Assembly: GCF_002097715.1 (NCBI RefSeq)
Contig: NZ_CP020737.1
Coordinates: 496,001-560,000 of the forward strand
Direction of reading: 5' to 3'
Length of the DNA stretch: 64,000 bases
Source of the DNA: Burkholderia ubonensis subsp. mesacidophila
GTDB taxonomy: Bacteria > Pseudomonadota > Gammaproteobacteria > Burkholderiales > Burkholderiaceae
The position numbers were made by a program, and so were the translations under genes. Positions within the stretch are counted from its first letter, which is position 1; the number at the start of each line of letters is the position of its first letter. This document shows positions 56,798 to 64,000 of the stretch, one piece after another. The notes beneath the pieces are model-generated. The model was not told the origin of the DNA. It saw only the letters and a program-made list of their open reading frames with translations, and made no database searches.

Positions 56798-57394
56798 ATG
56801 ACGACCATTCTGCAAATCAATTCCGCCGCCCGTACGCAAGGCGCGCAGTCCACGCTGCTGGCCAATGAACTGACGGCAAAGCTGCAACAATCGAACCCCG
56901 GCGCGAAGGTCGTGGTCCGCGACCTGCTGGCCGATGCGCTGCCGCATCTCGACGAATCCGTGCTCGGCGCGTTCTTCACGCCGGCCGACCAGCGCAGCGC
57001 GGAACAGAATGCGATCGTCGCGAAGAGCGATGCGCTGATCGCCGAGCTGCAAGCGGCAGACGTCATCGTGATCGGCGCGCCGATGTACAACTTCGGCATC
57101 TCGTCGCAACTGAAGACTTACTTCGACTGGATCGCGCGCGCCGGCGTCACGTTCCGTTACACCGAGAACGGCCCGGAAGGCCTGATCAAGGGCAAGAAGG
57201 TGCACGTGGTGACGGCGCGCGGCGGCAAGTACCTCGGTACGCCGAACGACAGCCAAACCCCGTTCCTGCGCACGTTCCTCGGCTTCCTGGGCATGACCGA
57301 CGTGAACTTCATTCACGCGGAAGGCCTGAACCTGGGGCCGGATGCGCAGAGCGCGGCGCTCGCCAGCGCACGCGAAGCGATCGCCGCCGCGTAA
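56798..57394 (+). CDS. azoR: FMN-dependent NADH-azoreductase
   Basis: A 198-aa flavodoxin-fold enzyme. [22 protein letters not shown] (about 4-25) is the FMN phosphate loop, [42 protein letters not shown] the core azoreductase signature, and [13 protein letters not shown] the isoalloxazine contact. It reduces quinones and azo compounds by two electrons. GGAG precedes the ATG at about 8 nt. Monocistronic, with an operator-like repeat upstream and a terminator downstream. Confidence 0.94.
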   Translation: MTTILQINSAARTQGAQSTLLANELTAKLQQSNPGAKVVVRDLLADALPHLDESVLGAFFTPADQRSAEQNAIVAKSDALIAELQAADVIVIGAPMYNFGISSQLKTYFDWIARAGVTFRYTENGPEGLIKGKKVHVVTARGGKYLGTPNDSQTPFLRTFLGFLGMTDVNFIHAEGLNLGPDAQSAALASAREAIAAA

Positions 57395-57445
57395 TGCGGG
57401 TTGGCCGGTTGCGACGGGCGCGATGCGTCCGTCCGCCCGGACGAT

Positions 57446-57482
57446 AAAAAACGCCGCGTACCCAAAGGTGCGCGGCGTTTTT
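57446..57482. terminator. Bidirectional intrinsic terminator, azoR / ung
   Basis: ACGCCGCG (57451-57458) / CGCGGCGT (57471-57478) with a 12-nt loop, preceded by AAAAA and followed by TTTTT, between converging genes. Confidence 0.88.
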
Positions 57483-57517
57483 GCATGGGGCCGGAAACAA
57501 CCGGAAACGCGGCGGCG

Positions 57518-58363
57518 TTACGCGAACGTCTTGGCCTCGTCCGGCAGGCGCCAGTCGATCGGCGCGCGATCGTGCGCCGCGAGGTAATCGTTCGCGAGCG
57601 CGAAATGGCGGCAGCCGAGGAAGCCGCGGTGCGCGGACAGCGGCGACGGATGCGGCGCCTCGAGCACGCAATGCGCGTCCGCGTCGAACAGCGCGCGCTT
57701 GGCCTGCGCGTGCGCGCCCCACAGCATGAACACCAGCCCGCGATGGCGGTTCGCCAGCTCGTGGATCAGCGTGTCCGTGCATTGCTCCCAGCCGCGTTTC
57801 GCGTGGCTTGCCGCCGCGCCGCGCTCGACCGTCAGCACGGTGTTGAGCAGCAGCACGCCCTGGCGCGCCCACGAGTCGAGACAGCCGTGACGCGGCGTGT
57901 CGTGGCCGAAGTTCGCGGCGATTTCCTTGAAGATGTTGCGCAGCGACGGCGGCGGCTTGACCGCCGGCGGCACCGAGAACGCGAGGCCGTGCGCCTGCGG
58001 CGTGCCGCGGTCGTCGCCGTGATACGGGTCCTGGCCGAGGATCACGACCTTCACGTCGTCCGGGCTCGTGAGCCGCAGCGCGCGGAATACGTCGGTCGGA
58101 TAGACGGTCTTGCCGGCCGCGCGTTCGCTGTCGACGAAGCGGCACAGCGGGTCATAGGCGTCGCTGGCGACGAACGGCGCGAGGACCCCGCGCCATGCGT
58201 CGGGCAGCGCGTCGAATTGGGCGGCGAGATGCTGGATGTCGCCCGGCGTCGCGGCTGGCGCGGGCGAGGCGGCGACCGCCACCGGAGTTGCGGGGGTATC
58301 GGTGACGAGATCGTCGAACAGCGACGCCTGCTGCGGCGTGCGGGAAGTCTTACGGGTTGCCAT
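57518..58363 (-). CDS. ung: Uracil-DNA glycosylase, family 1
   Basis: A 281-aa Ung. The water-activating loop VVILGQDPYHGD holds catalytic Asp112; the PPSLRNIFKE loop and HPSPLSAHRGF leucine loop complete the active site. An N-terminal extension of about 45 residues (Ala/Pro/Thr-rich) precedes the core and contains QASLFDDL, a beta-clamp or SSB-interaction-like peptide. It lies 6 bp after the CYTH gene as the distal gene of the trp operon. Confidence 0.96.
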   Translation of the reverse strand: MATRKTSRTPQQASLFDDLVTDTPATPVAVAASPAPAATPGDIQHLAAQFDALPDAWRGVLAPFVASDAYDPLCRFVDSERAAGKTVYPTDVFRALRLTSPDDVKVVILGQDPYHGDDRGTPQAHGLAFSVPPAVKPPPSLRNIFKEIAANFGHDTPRHGCLDSWARQGVLLLNTVLTVERGAAASHAKRGWEQCTDTLIHELANRHRGLVFMLWGAHAQAKRALFDADAHCVLEAPHPSPLSAHRGFLGCRHFALANDYLAAHDRAPIDWRLPDEAKTFA

Positions 58364-58369
58364 GCGTGA

Positions 58370-58996
58370 TTATTGCGCGCGCAGCCGGTAGCCGCGCTGC
58401 GCCTTGCTGATGTTGTCGGGGGCGAGGCCGGGCAGCGCCTGCTGCAACTCGGCGGCGAGCGTCGCGAGCGCCGACTCCGGGCCGTCGATCAGTTCGAGTT
58501 CGATTTCGCTGATCGGTTCATGGCGCGTTTCGCTTTCCGCCTGAACGACGATCTCGCCGAGATCCACCGCCGCTTCGACGGTCGCGCCGCCGATCGCGAC
58601 GCGCCACAGCGTGCGCGTGAAATCGGTGCGGAACAGCGCGTGCAGCGCGGGCGCCGCGCCGCGCAGCGCGTCGGCGGCTTCAGCCACGTCGCACGCGGCG
58701 ACGAGCGCGTCGATCTCGAGCGCGTCGCCGGCCACCGGCAGCTCCCACTCGTGACGCCGATGCAGCCCGCCTTCGGCGGTGCCGACCGTCTTGAACGTCT
58801 GCAGCCAGCCGTGCGGCGCGCGGCGCACCCGCACCGCGCTCTTCGAGCGGGCGAGCGCGAGATCCGGCGTGTCGTAATAGACGTTCGCGAGCGCGATCTC
58901 GCGCCCGGGCTCGCCGGTCAGCGTCGCGAAGAACTGCTGCGCGGCTGCGGCCTGTCCGGCCGGCAGCGCGAGCTTGATTTCCTTTTCGATCGCCAT
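58370..58996 (-). CDS. CYTH-domain protein, YgiF-like inorganic triphosphatase
   Basis: A 208-aa CYTH protein. The diagnostic EXEXK stands as [11 protein letters not shown] (residues 4-8), and acidic and basic tunnel residues recur in YYDTPDLALARSKSAVRVRR, EWELPV and ISEIELELIDG. It lacks the C-terminal CHAD domain of E. coli YgiF, so only the triphosphatase half is present. It probably cleaves inorganic triphosphate or similar. The start overlaps the trpC stop (TGATG), so it is translationally coupled to the trp operon. Confidence 0.9.
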   Translation of the reverse strand: MAIEKEIKLALPAGQAAAAQQFFATLTGEPGREIALANVYYDTPDLALARSKSAVRVRRAPHGWLQTFKTVGTAEGGLHRRHEWELPVAGDALEIDALVAACDVAEAADALRGAAPALHALFRTDFTRTLWRVAIGGATVEAAVDLGEIVVQAESETRHEPISEIELELIDGPESALATLAAELQQALPGLAPDNISKAQRGYRLRAQ

Positions 58997-59781
58997 CAGA
59001 AGAACATCCGCGCGAGCGCTTCGCCCGGGTGCTCGGCGCGCATGAACGCCTCGCCGACGAGGAACGTGTTCACGTTCGCCGCGCGCATCGTATCGACGTC
59101 GGTGCGCGACAGGATGCCCGACTCGGTCACGGCGATGCGGTCCGGCGGGATCATGTCGAGCATGTCGAGCGAGGTCTGGATCGACGTCTCGAACGTGCGC
59201 AGGTTGCGGTTGTTGATGCCGAGGAGCGGCGTCTTGAGCGTCAGCGCCTGCTCCATCTCGTCGCGGTCGTGCACTTCGACCAGCACCGCGAGACCGAGCG
59301 AGTGCGCGTACGCCTCCAGGTCCTGCATCAGCGGCGTGTCGAGCGCGGCGGCGATCAGCAGGATCGCGTCGGCGCCCATCGCGCGCGCTTCGAGGATCTG
59401 GTACGCATCGACGATGAAGTCCTTGCGCAGCACCGGCAGCGTGCAGGCCGCGCGCGCCTCCTCCAGATAGCGGACGCCGCCCTGGAAGAACTGCTCGTCG
59501 GTCAGCACCGACAGGCAAGCGGCGCCATGCGTCGCGTACGACCGCGCGATGTCGGCCGGCACGAAGTGCTCGCGCAGCACGCCCTTCGACGGGCTGGCCT
59601 TCTTGATTTCGGCGATCACGGCGGGTTGGCCGGCCGCATGCTTCGCGCGCAGCGCGCCGACGAAGTCGCGCAGGTCGCGCGCGGACGCGTCCAGCTTCAG
59701 CGCTTCGAGCGGCGTGCTGCGCATGGCCGCCGCGACCTCTTCGCGCTTGACGGCAATGATTCGTTCGAGAATGTCGCTCAT
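58996..59781 (-). CDS. trpC: Indole-3-glycerol phosphate synthase
   Basis: A 261-aa monofunctional TrpC (TIM barrel). [19 protein letters not shown] (catalytic Lys and phosphate loop), [53 protein letters not shown] and AVTESGI form the active site in order. It converts CdRP to indole-3-glycerol phosphate. It lies 37 bp after trpD and is not fused to TrpF. The start at 59781 gives the standard family N-terminus [16 protein letters not shown]. Confidence 0.97.
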   Translation of the reverse strand: MSDILERIIAVKREEVAAAMRSTPLEALKLDASARDLRDFVGALRAKHAAGQPAVIAEIKKASPSKGVLREHFVPADIARSYATHGAACLSVLTDEQFFQGGVRYLEEARAACTLPVLRKDFIVDAYQILEARAMGADAILLIAAALDTPLMQDLEAYAHSLGLAVLVEVHDRDEMEQALTLKTPLLGINNRNLRTFETSIQTSLDMLDMIPPDRIAVTESGILSRTDVDTMRAANVNTFLVGEAFMRAEHPGEALARMFF

Positions 59782-59818
59782 GGGAGTCTCGTGCTTGATT
59801 CGGGTTCGAAAGGGCGGG

Positions 59819-60850
59819 TCAGCGCTTGAACTGCTGCGTGAAGCGCACCAGCTCGTCGACCTTCGCGCGCGCCTTGCCGCTCGCGATTGCCTCGCGGGCA
59901 AGCTGGATGCCGTCGGCGATCGACGCGGCGACGTTCGCCGCATACAGCGCGGTGCCCGCATTCAACGTGACGATCTCGCGCGCGACGCCCGGCTGGTTGT
60001 CGAGCGCGCCGAGCAGCATCACGCGCGATTCGTCGGCATTTTCCACCTTCAGCGAGCGGTTCGACACCATCTGCAGGCCGAAGTCCTCCGGATGGATCTC
60101 GTACTCGTGCACCTCGCCGTCGCGCAGCTCGCCGACGAGCGTCGCGGCGCCGAGCGACACCTCGTCCATCCCGTCCTTGCCGTACACGACGAGCACGTGC
60201 TGCGCGCCGAGACGCTGCATCACGCGCACCTGGATGCCGACGAGGTCAGGGTGGAACACGCCCATCAGCTGGTTCGGCGCGCCGGCCGGATTGGTCAGCG
60301 GGCCGAGGATGTTGAAGATCGTCCGCACGCCGAGCTCGCGGCGCACCGCTGCGATGTTCTTCATCGCCGGATGGTGGTTCGGCGCGAACATGAAGCCCAT
60401 CCCGGTCTCGGCGATCGACGCGGCCACCTGGTCCGGCTGCAGGTCGATGTTGACGCCGAGCGCCTCGAGCACGTCGGCGCTGCCGGACTTGCTCGACACG
60501 CCGCGGTTGCCGTGCTTCGCCACCTTCGCGCCGGCCGCGGCCGTGACGAACATCGTCGCGGTCGAGATGTTGAACGTATGCGAGCCGTCGCCGCCGGTGC
60601 CGACGATGTCGACGAAATTCGAGTTGTCCGCCACCTGCACGTGGTTCGCGAATTCGCGCATCACGGTCGCGGCGGCGGTGATTTCGCCGATCGTTTCCTT
60701 CTTCACGCGCAGGCCGGTGATGATCGCGGCAGCCATCACCGGCGACATGTCGCCGCGCATGATGAGCCGCATCAGGTGCAGCATTTCGTCGTGGAAGATC
60801 TCGCGGTGCTCGATCGTGCGCTGGAGCGCCTCCTGAGGGGTGATCGTCAT
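59819..60850 (-). CDS. trpD: Anthranilate phosphoribosyltransferase
   Basis: A 343-aa TrpD. The PRPP-binding motif [22 protein letters not shown] (about 81-102), [21 protein letters not shown] and [12 protein letters not shown] are standard. It transfers phosphoribosyl to anthranilate. It stands 13 bp after trpG as a separate gene, not fused to it as in enteric bacteria. Confidence 0.97.
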   Translation of the reverse strand: MTITPQEALQRTIEHREIFHDEMLHLMRLIMRGDMSPVMAAAIITGLRVKKETIGEITAAATVMREFANHVQVADNSNFVDIVGTGGDGSHTFNISTATMFVTAAAGAKVAKHGNRGVSSKSGSADVLEALGVNIDLQPDQVAASIAETGMGFMFAPNHHPAMKNIAAVRRELGVRTIFNILGPLTNPAGAPNQLMGVFHPDLVGIQVRVMQRLGAQHVLVVYGKDGMDEVSLGAATLVGELRDGEVHEYEIHPEDFGLQMVSNRSLKVENADESRVMLLGALDNQPGVAREIVTLNAGTALYAANVAASIADGIQLAREAIASGKARAKVDELVRFTQQFKR

Positions 60851-60863
60851 CGTGAGGCTCCGG

Positions 60864-61454
<591 letters not shown>

Positions 61455-61467
61455 GGTCAGTCTCCGG

Positions 61468-62961
61468 TCAGAAGTCGCTGTCGAGGCCGTCTTGGACCTG
61501 TTCGGCCGCACGCAGCACCGCGCGCGCCTTGTTCTCGGTCTCTTGCCATTCGGATTCGGGCACCGAATCCGCGACGACGCCGGCCGCCGCTTGCACATAC
61601 AGGTTGCCGTTGTGGATCAGGCCGGTGCGGATCGCGATCGCGAGGTCCATCTCGCCCGAGAACGACAGGTAGCCGACGGCGCCGCCGTACAGCCCGCGCT
61701 TGACCGGCTCGAGCTCGTCGATCAGCTCCATCGCGCGCACCTTCGGCGCGCCCGACAGCGTGCCGGCCGGGAACGTCGCGCGCAGCACGTCGTAGTTCGT
61801 CATGCCGGGCTTCAGCTTGCCTTCGACCGAGCTGACGATGTGCTGCACGTGCGAGTACTTCTCGATCACCATCTTGTCGGTCACCTGGACCGAGCCGATT
61901 TCCGCGATGCGGCCCACGTCGTTGCGCGCGAGGTCGATCAGCATCACATGCTCGGCAATCTCCTTCGGATCGTTGAGCAGTTCGGTCGCGAGCTCCGCGT
62001 CGCGTTCCGGCGTGTTGCCGCGCGGGCGCGTGCCGGCGAGCGGGCGGATCGTGACGATCTGGTCGTCGCCGCGCTTCTCCTGGCGCACGAGGATTTCCGG
62101 CGACGCGCCGACCACGTGGAAATCGCCGAAGTTGTAGTAATACATGTACGGCGACGGATTCAACGAGCGCAGCGCGCGGTACAGCGACAGCGGGTTGTCG
62201 CGATACGGCTTCGTCAGGCGCTGGCCGACCTGGATCTGCATCAGCTCGCCGGCCGCGATGTATTCCTTCGCCTGGCGCACGGCGGCCAGATAGTCTTCCT
62301 TCTTGAACTCGCGGAACGTTTCGGTGCGCACGCTCGCCGACGTGACGGGCGGCTGCACGGTCGCGCGCAGCCGTTGCTTCAGCTCGCGCAGGCGCTGCTT
62401 CGCCTTCGTGTACGCCTCCGGCTGGCCCGGATCGGCGTAGATGATCAGGTACAGCTTGCCGGCCAGGTTGTCGATGACGGCGACTTCCTCCGTCAGCAAC
62501 AGCTGGATGTCGGGCAGGCCGAGATCGTCGCGCGGCGCGGTGTGCGCGAGCTTCTTCTCGATGTAGCGCACCGCGTCGTAGCCGAAGTAGCCGGCGAGAC
62601 CGCCGCAGAAGCGCGGCAGGCCAGGACGCTGCGCGACCTTGAAGCGCGCCTGGAACGCGGCGATGAACTCGAACGGATCGCCGTCGTGCGTCTCGACGAC
62701 CTGGCCGTCGCGCACCACCTCGGACACGCCGTTGCGGGTACGCACGAGGGTGCGCGCCGGCAGGCCGATGAACGAGTAGCGGCCGAAGCGTTCGCCGCCG
62801 ACCACCGATTCGAGCAGGAACGAGTTGGCGCCGGTGCGTTCGGGCTGCGCCAGCTTCAGGTAGAGGGACAGCGGCGTTTCGAGATCGGCCAGGGCCTCCG
62901 CGATCAGCGGAATGCGGTTGTAGCCTTCGTTCGCGAGCGATTGGAATTCGAGTTCGGTCAT
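61468..62961 (-). CDS. trpE: Anthranilate synthase component I
   Basis: A 497-aa chorismate-utilising enzyme, the committed step of tryptophan synthesis. The N-terminal Trp feedback pocket includes LLES at about 48-51 (FLLESVVGG). The catalytic barrel has [61 protein letters not shown] and [20 protein letters not shown]. First structural gene of the trp operon, preceded by a 343-nt leader with a Trp attenuator. Confidence 0.97.
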   Translation of the reverse strand: MTELEFQSLANEGYNRIPLIAEALADLETPLSLYLKLAQPERTGANSFLLESVVGGERFGRYSFIGLPARTLVRTRNGVSEVVRDGQVVETHDGDPFEFIAAFQARFKVAQRPGLPRFCGGLAGYFGYDAVRYIEKKLAHTAPRDDLGLPDIQLLLTEEVAVIDNLAGKLYLIIYADPGQPEAYTKAKQRLRELKQRLRATVQPPVTSASVRTETFREFKKEDYLAAVRQAKEYIAAGELMQIQVGQRLTKPYRDNPLSLYRALRSLNPSPYMYYYNFGDFHVVGASPEILVRQEKRGDDQIVTIRPLAGTRPRGNTPERDAELATELLNDPKEIAEHVMLIDLARNDVGRIAEIGSVQVTDKMVIEKYSHVQHIVSSVEGKLKPGMTNYDVLRATFPAGTLSGAPKVRAMELIDELEPVKRGLYGGAVGYLSFSGEMDLAIAIRTGLIHNGNLYVQAAAGVVADSVPESEWQETENKARAVLRAAEQVQDGLDSDF

Positions 62962-63183
62962 GTTCCGGTCCTGTTCTGGACGAGCGGCGGGATGCGCCGG
63001 GGATCACGTGATGCTGCGCGGCTGCTGTCGGCGGAACGGCGGTCGATCGTGGTGTGCCTGGTGCCGGCGGGCGGATTCCGGAGCGCGAACGTCGCGAGCC
63101 TGCGACCGTCCCTGAACGCAAGCGTTCGGGTGCGGTAGGACTCGAGGTGGTGCGGCGATCGGCGTGCGGATGCGCAGCGAGAC

Positions 63184-63215
63184 AAAAAAACGGCGCTGAA
63201 GACGTGCTTCAGCGC
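63184..63215 (-). terminator. trp attenuator terminator
   Basis: On the - strand GCGCTGAAG (63215-63207), loop CACGT, and CTTCAGCGC (63201-63193) form a perfect 9-bp stem followed by CG and seven T (63190-63184). It lies 16 nt beyond the leader-peptide stop codon. Confidence 0.92.
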
Positions 63216-63237
63216 ACCTCATCGAAGAGGTTAGCGC
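63212..63237 (-). promoter_or_regulatory. trp antiterminator hairpin
   Basis: On the - strand GCGC (63237-63234), bulged TA, ACCTC (63231-63227), loop TTCGAT, GAGGT (63220-63216) and GCGC (63215-63212) pair. The last GCGC is also the first part of the terminator 5' arm, so the two hairpins exclude each other. The 5' arm contains the leader-peptide stop codon, so a ribosome at that stop would block it. Confidence 0.75.
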
Positions 63238-63305
63238 GACCAGCGACGCCAGGGCCAGGCTCCCCGGTCGATGCTGCTCAGACTCCGTTTTTTGTTCAGA
63301 AACAT
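63231..63305 (-). CDS. trpL: trp operon leader peptide
   Basis: A 24-aa peptide starting MFLNKKRSL and ending AWPWRRWSR, with Trp at positions 17, 19 and 22 (codons at 63257-63255, 63251-63249, 63242-63240) just before a TAA. Three Trp in 24 residues, right before a mutually exclusive antiterminator and terminator, is the classical attenuator layout. The ATG lies 18 bp after the gph stop. The ribosome site is weak. Ribosome stalling at these codons in Trp shortage would let the trp operon be transcribed (established mechanism; function here inferred). Confidence 0.85.
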   Translation of the reverse strand: MFLNKKRSLSSIDRGAWPWRRWSR

Positions 63306-63323
63306 GCGGATGGAAGAATTAGA

Positions 63324-64000
63324 TCAGACGGTTGGCCGGCCGGCGTTGTGCGCGGCGATCGCGCGAGCTGCGACCAGCAACGAGCCGACTATACCATCCG
63401 AATTTATCGTTTGTATAGCCTTGCCATGGTTGTAGCCGTACGGCACCGTCAGCGTCGCCATGCCCGCCGCGCGGCCCGCGAGCGCGTCGTTTTCCGAGTC
63501 GCCGATCGCCACCGCGACACCCGGCGCGACGCCGAGCGCATCGCACGCGGTCAGCATCGGCAGCGGGTCGGGTTTCTTGCGTGGCACGCTGTCGCCGCCG
63601 AGTACGATGTCGAAGCGGTCGATCAGCCCGTATTGCTCGAGCAGTTCGATCGCGAAGCGGTGCGGCTTGTTGGTCACGCACGCGAGCTTGATGCCGTCGG
63701 CGCGCAGCGCGTCGAGACCGGCCGCGACGTCCGGGTAGAGGCACGTGTGGCGGCCGTTGATCTTTGCGTATTCGGCCTGGTAGATCGCGAGCGCGTCGTT
63801 AAAGCGCGCGTGCGCTTCGTCCGCGGAAAAGCGCGGCTTCAGCACGCTCTGGATCAGATGCTCGGAGCCCTTGCCGACGTAGCCGATCACCTCGTCGCGC
63901 GACGTCGCCGGCGCATCGAGCTTCGCCAGCATGTGGTTCAGGCCGACGGTGAAATCGTCGGCGGTATCGACCATCGTGCCGTCGAGGTCGATCAGCGCCG
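63324..64000 (-). CDS. gph: Phosphoglycolate phosphatase Gph (N-terminus beyond window)
   Basis: A HAD-superfamily phosphatase cut by the right window edge; 225 residues are visible. The frame is open to position 64000 and reads ALIDLDGTMVDTADDF, containing HAD motif I (DLDGT), so the ATG at 63974 is internal. Motif II is ACVTNKPH, motif III RKKPDPLP and motif IV AIGDSENDALAGRAAGM. It removes phosphate from 2-phosphoglycolate. It directly precedes the trp leader, as in other Burkholderia and Pseudomonas genomes. Confidence 0.92.
   Translation of the reverse strand, partial: ALIDLDGTMVDTADDFTVGLNHMLAKLDAPATSRDEVIGYVGKGSEHLIQSVLKPRFSADEAHARFNDALAIYQAEYAKINGRHTCLYPDVAAGLDALRADGIKLACVTNKPHRFAIELLEQYGLIDRFDIVLGGDSVPRKKPDPLPMLTACDALGVAPGVAVAIGDSENDALAGRAAGMATLTVPYGYNHGKAIQTINSDGIVGSLLVAARAIAAHNAGRPTV
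63388..63393 (-). promoter_or_regulatory. Possible trp promoter -10 inside the 3' end of gph
   Basis: TATAGT on the - strand in an AT-rich stretch of gph (about 63385-63430). A start near 63381 would give a 76-nt leader to the trpL ATG. The -35 (ATACAA at 17 bp) is poor. Confidence 0.35.

Larger units (their letters stand above)
62962..63323 (-). other. trp leader region between gph and trpE
   Basis: A 362-bp spacer holding the trp attenuator (leader peptide 63305-63231, antiterminator and terminator to 63184) and, beyond the terminator, about 220 nt with no gene that I can support before trpE. Confidence 0.8.

Noticed and set aside
62962..63183. Small frames between the trp terminator and trpE
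   Set aside because: They have no ribosome sites and resemble out-of-frame GC-rich shadows; the stretch is treated as untranslated leader.

Overview
This window is a stretch of a high-GC betaproteobacterial chromosome. Gene content, codon use and local gene order (T6SS-1 cluster, hemA-prfA-prmC-grxD-ubiX, gph-trpEGDC) indicate Burkholderia, most likely the B. cepacia complex. The species call is inference; no database was searched.

Region 1 (1-16.1 kb) is the distal half of a type VI secretion system (T6SS) cluster. On the + strand it holds hcp/tssD, tssE, tssF, tssG, clpV/tssH and tssA. On the - strand it holds tssM, tagF and an OmpA-domain gene, which converge on tssA at a shared hairpin. 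These are followed by a VanY/TagX-like peptidoglycan peptidase (-) and a divergent single-pass membrane protein with a Cys-rich tail (+). TssB, C, J, K and L are not in the window and presumably lie left of position 1. A strong hairpin directly after hcp probably sets hcp expression apart from the downstream genes.

Region 2 (16.3-30.3 kb) is ordinary chromosome: a CorA/ZntB-like transporter, XapX protein, alcohol dehydrogenase with a divergent LysR regulator, an M1 aminopeptidase lipoprotein, an LEA/WHy lipoprotein, two SAM methyltransferases, a DUF1415 protein, a TetR/MFS divergent pair with visible operators, a nitroreductase-like protein and an Hsp70-like protein.

Region 3 (30.4-49.4 kb) holds cspA with a clear promoter and a 5' leader of about 140 nt, an APC permease, a DODA-type dioxygenase, the hemA-prfA-prmC-grxD-ubiX run preceded by an atypical response regulator, aminopeptidase P, an isochorismatase-HAD pair, ettA, a DUF3761 protein, a LysR/MFS divergent pair, an MmcQ/YjbR protein and gabP.

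Region 4 (49.44-51.3 kb) looks accessory. It contains a small secreted protein of no recognised family and, divergently, a 252-aa protein whose core resembles the CheD/CNF1 cysteine-deamidase fold (Cys95, His111). The sequence is AT-richer than its surroundings.

Region 5 (51.4-64.0 kb) holds ychF, a UbiH-family hydroxylase, dsbC, an M61 peptidase, azoR, and then the - strand operon gph-[trpL]-trpE-trpG-trpD-trpC-CYTH-ung. Between gph and trpE there is a complete classical attenuator: a 24-residue leader peptide with three Trp codons, an antiterminator hairpin overlapping its stop codon, and a terminator with a U run. It is too short to appear in routine ORF calling.

The best-supported non-routine finding is the trp attenuator. 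The most novel candidate is the CheD/CNF-like orphan protein.
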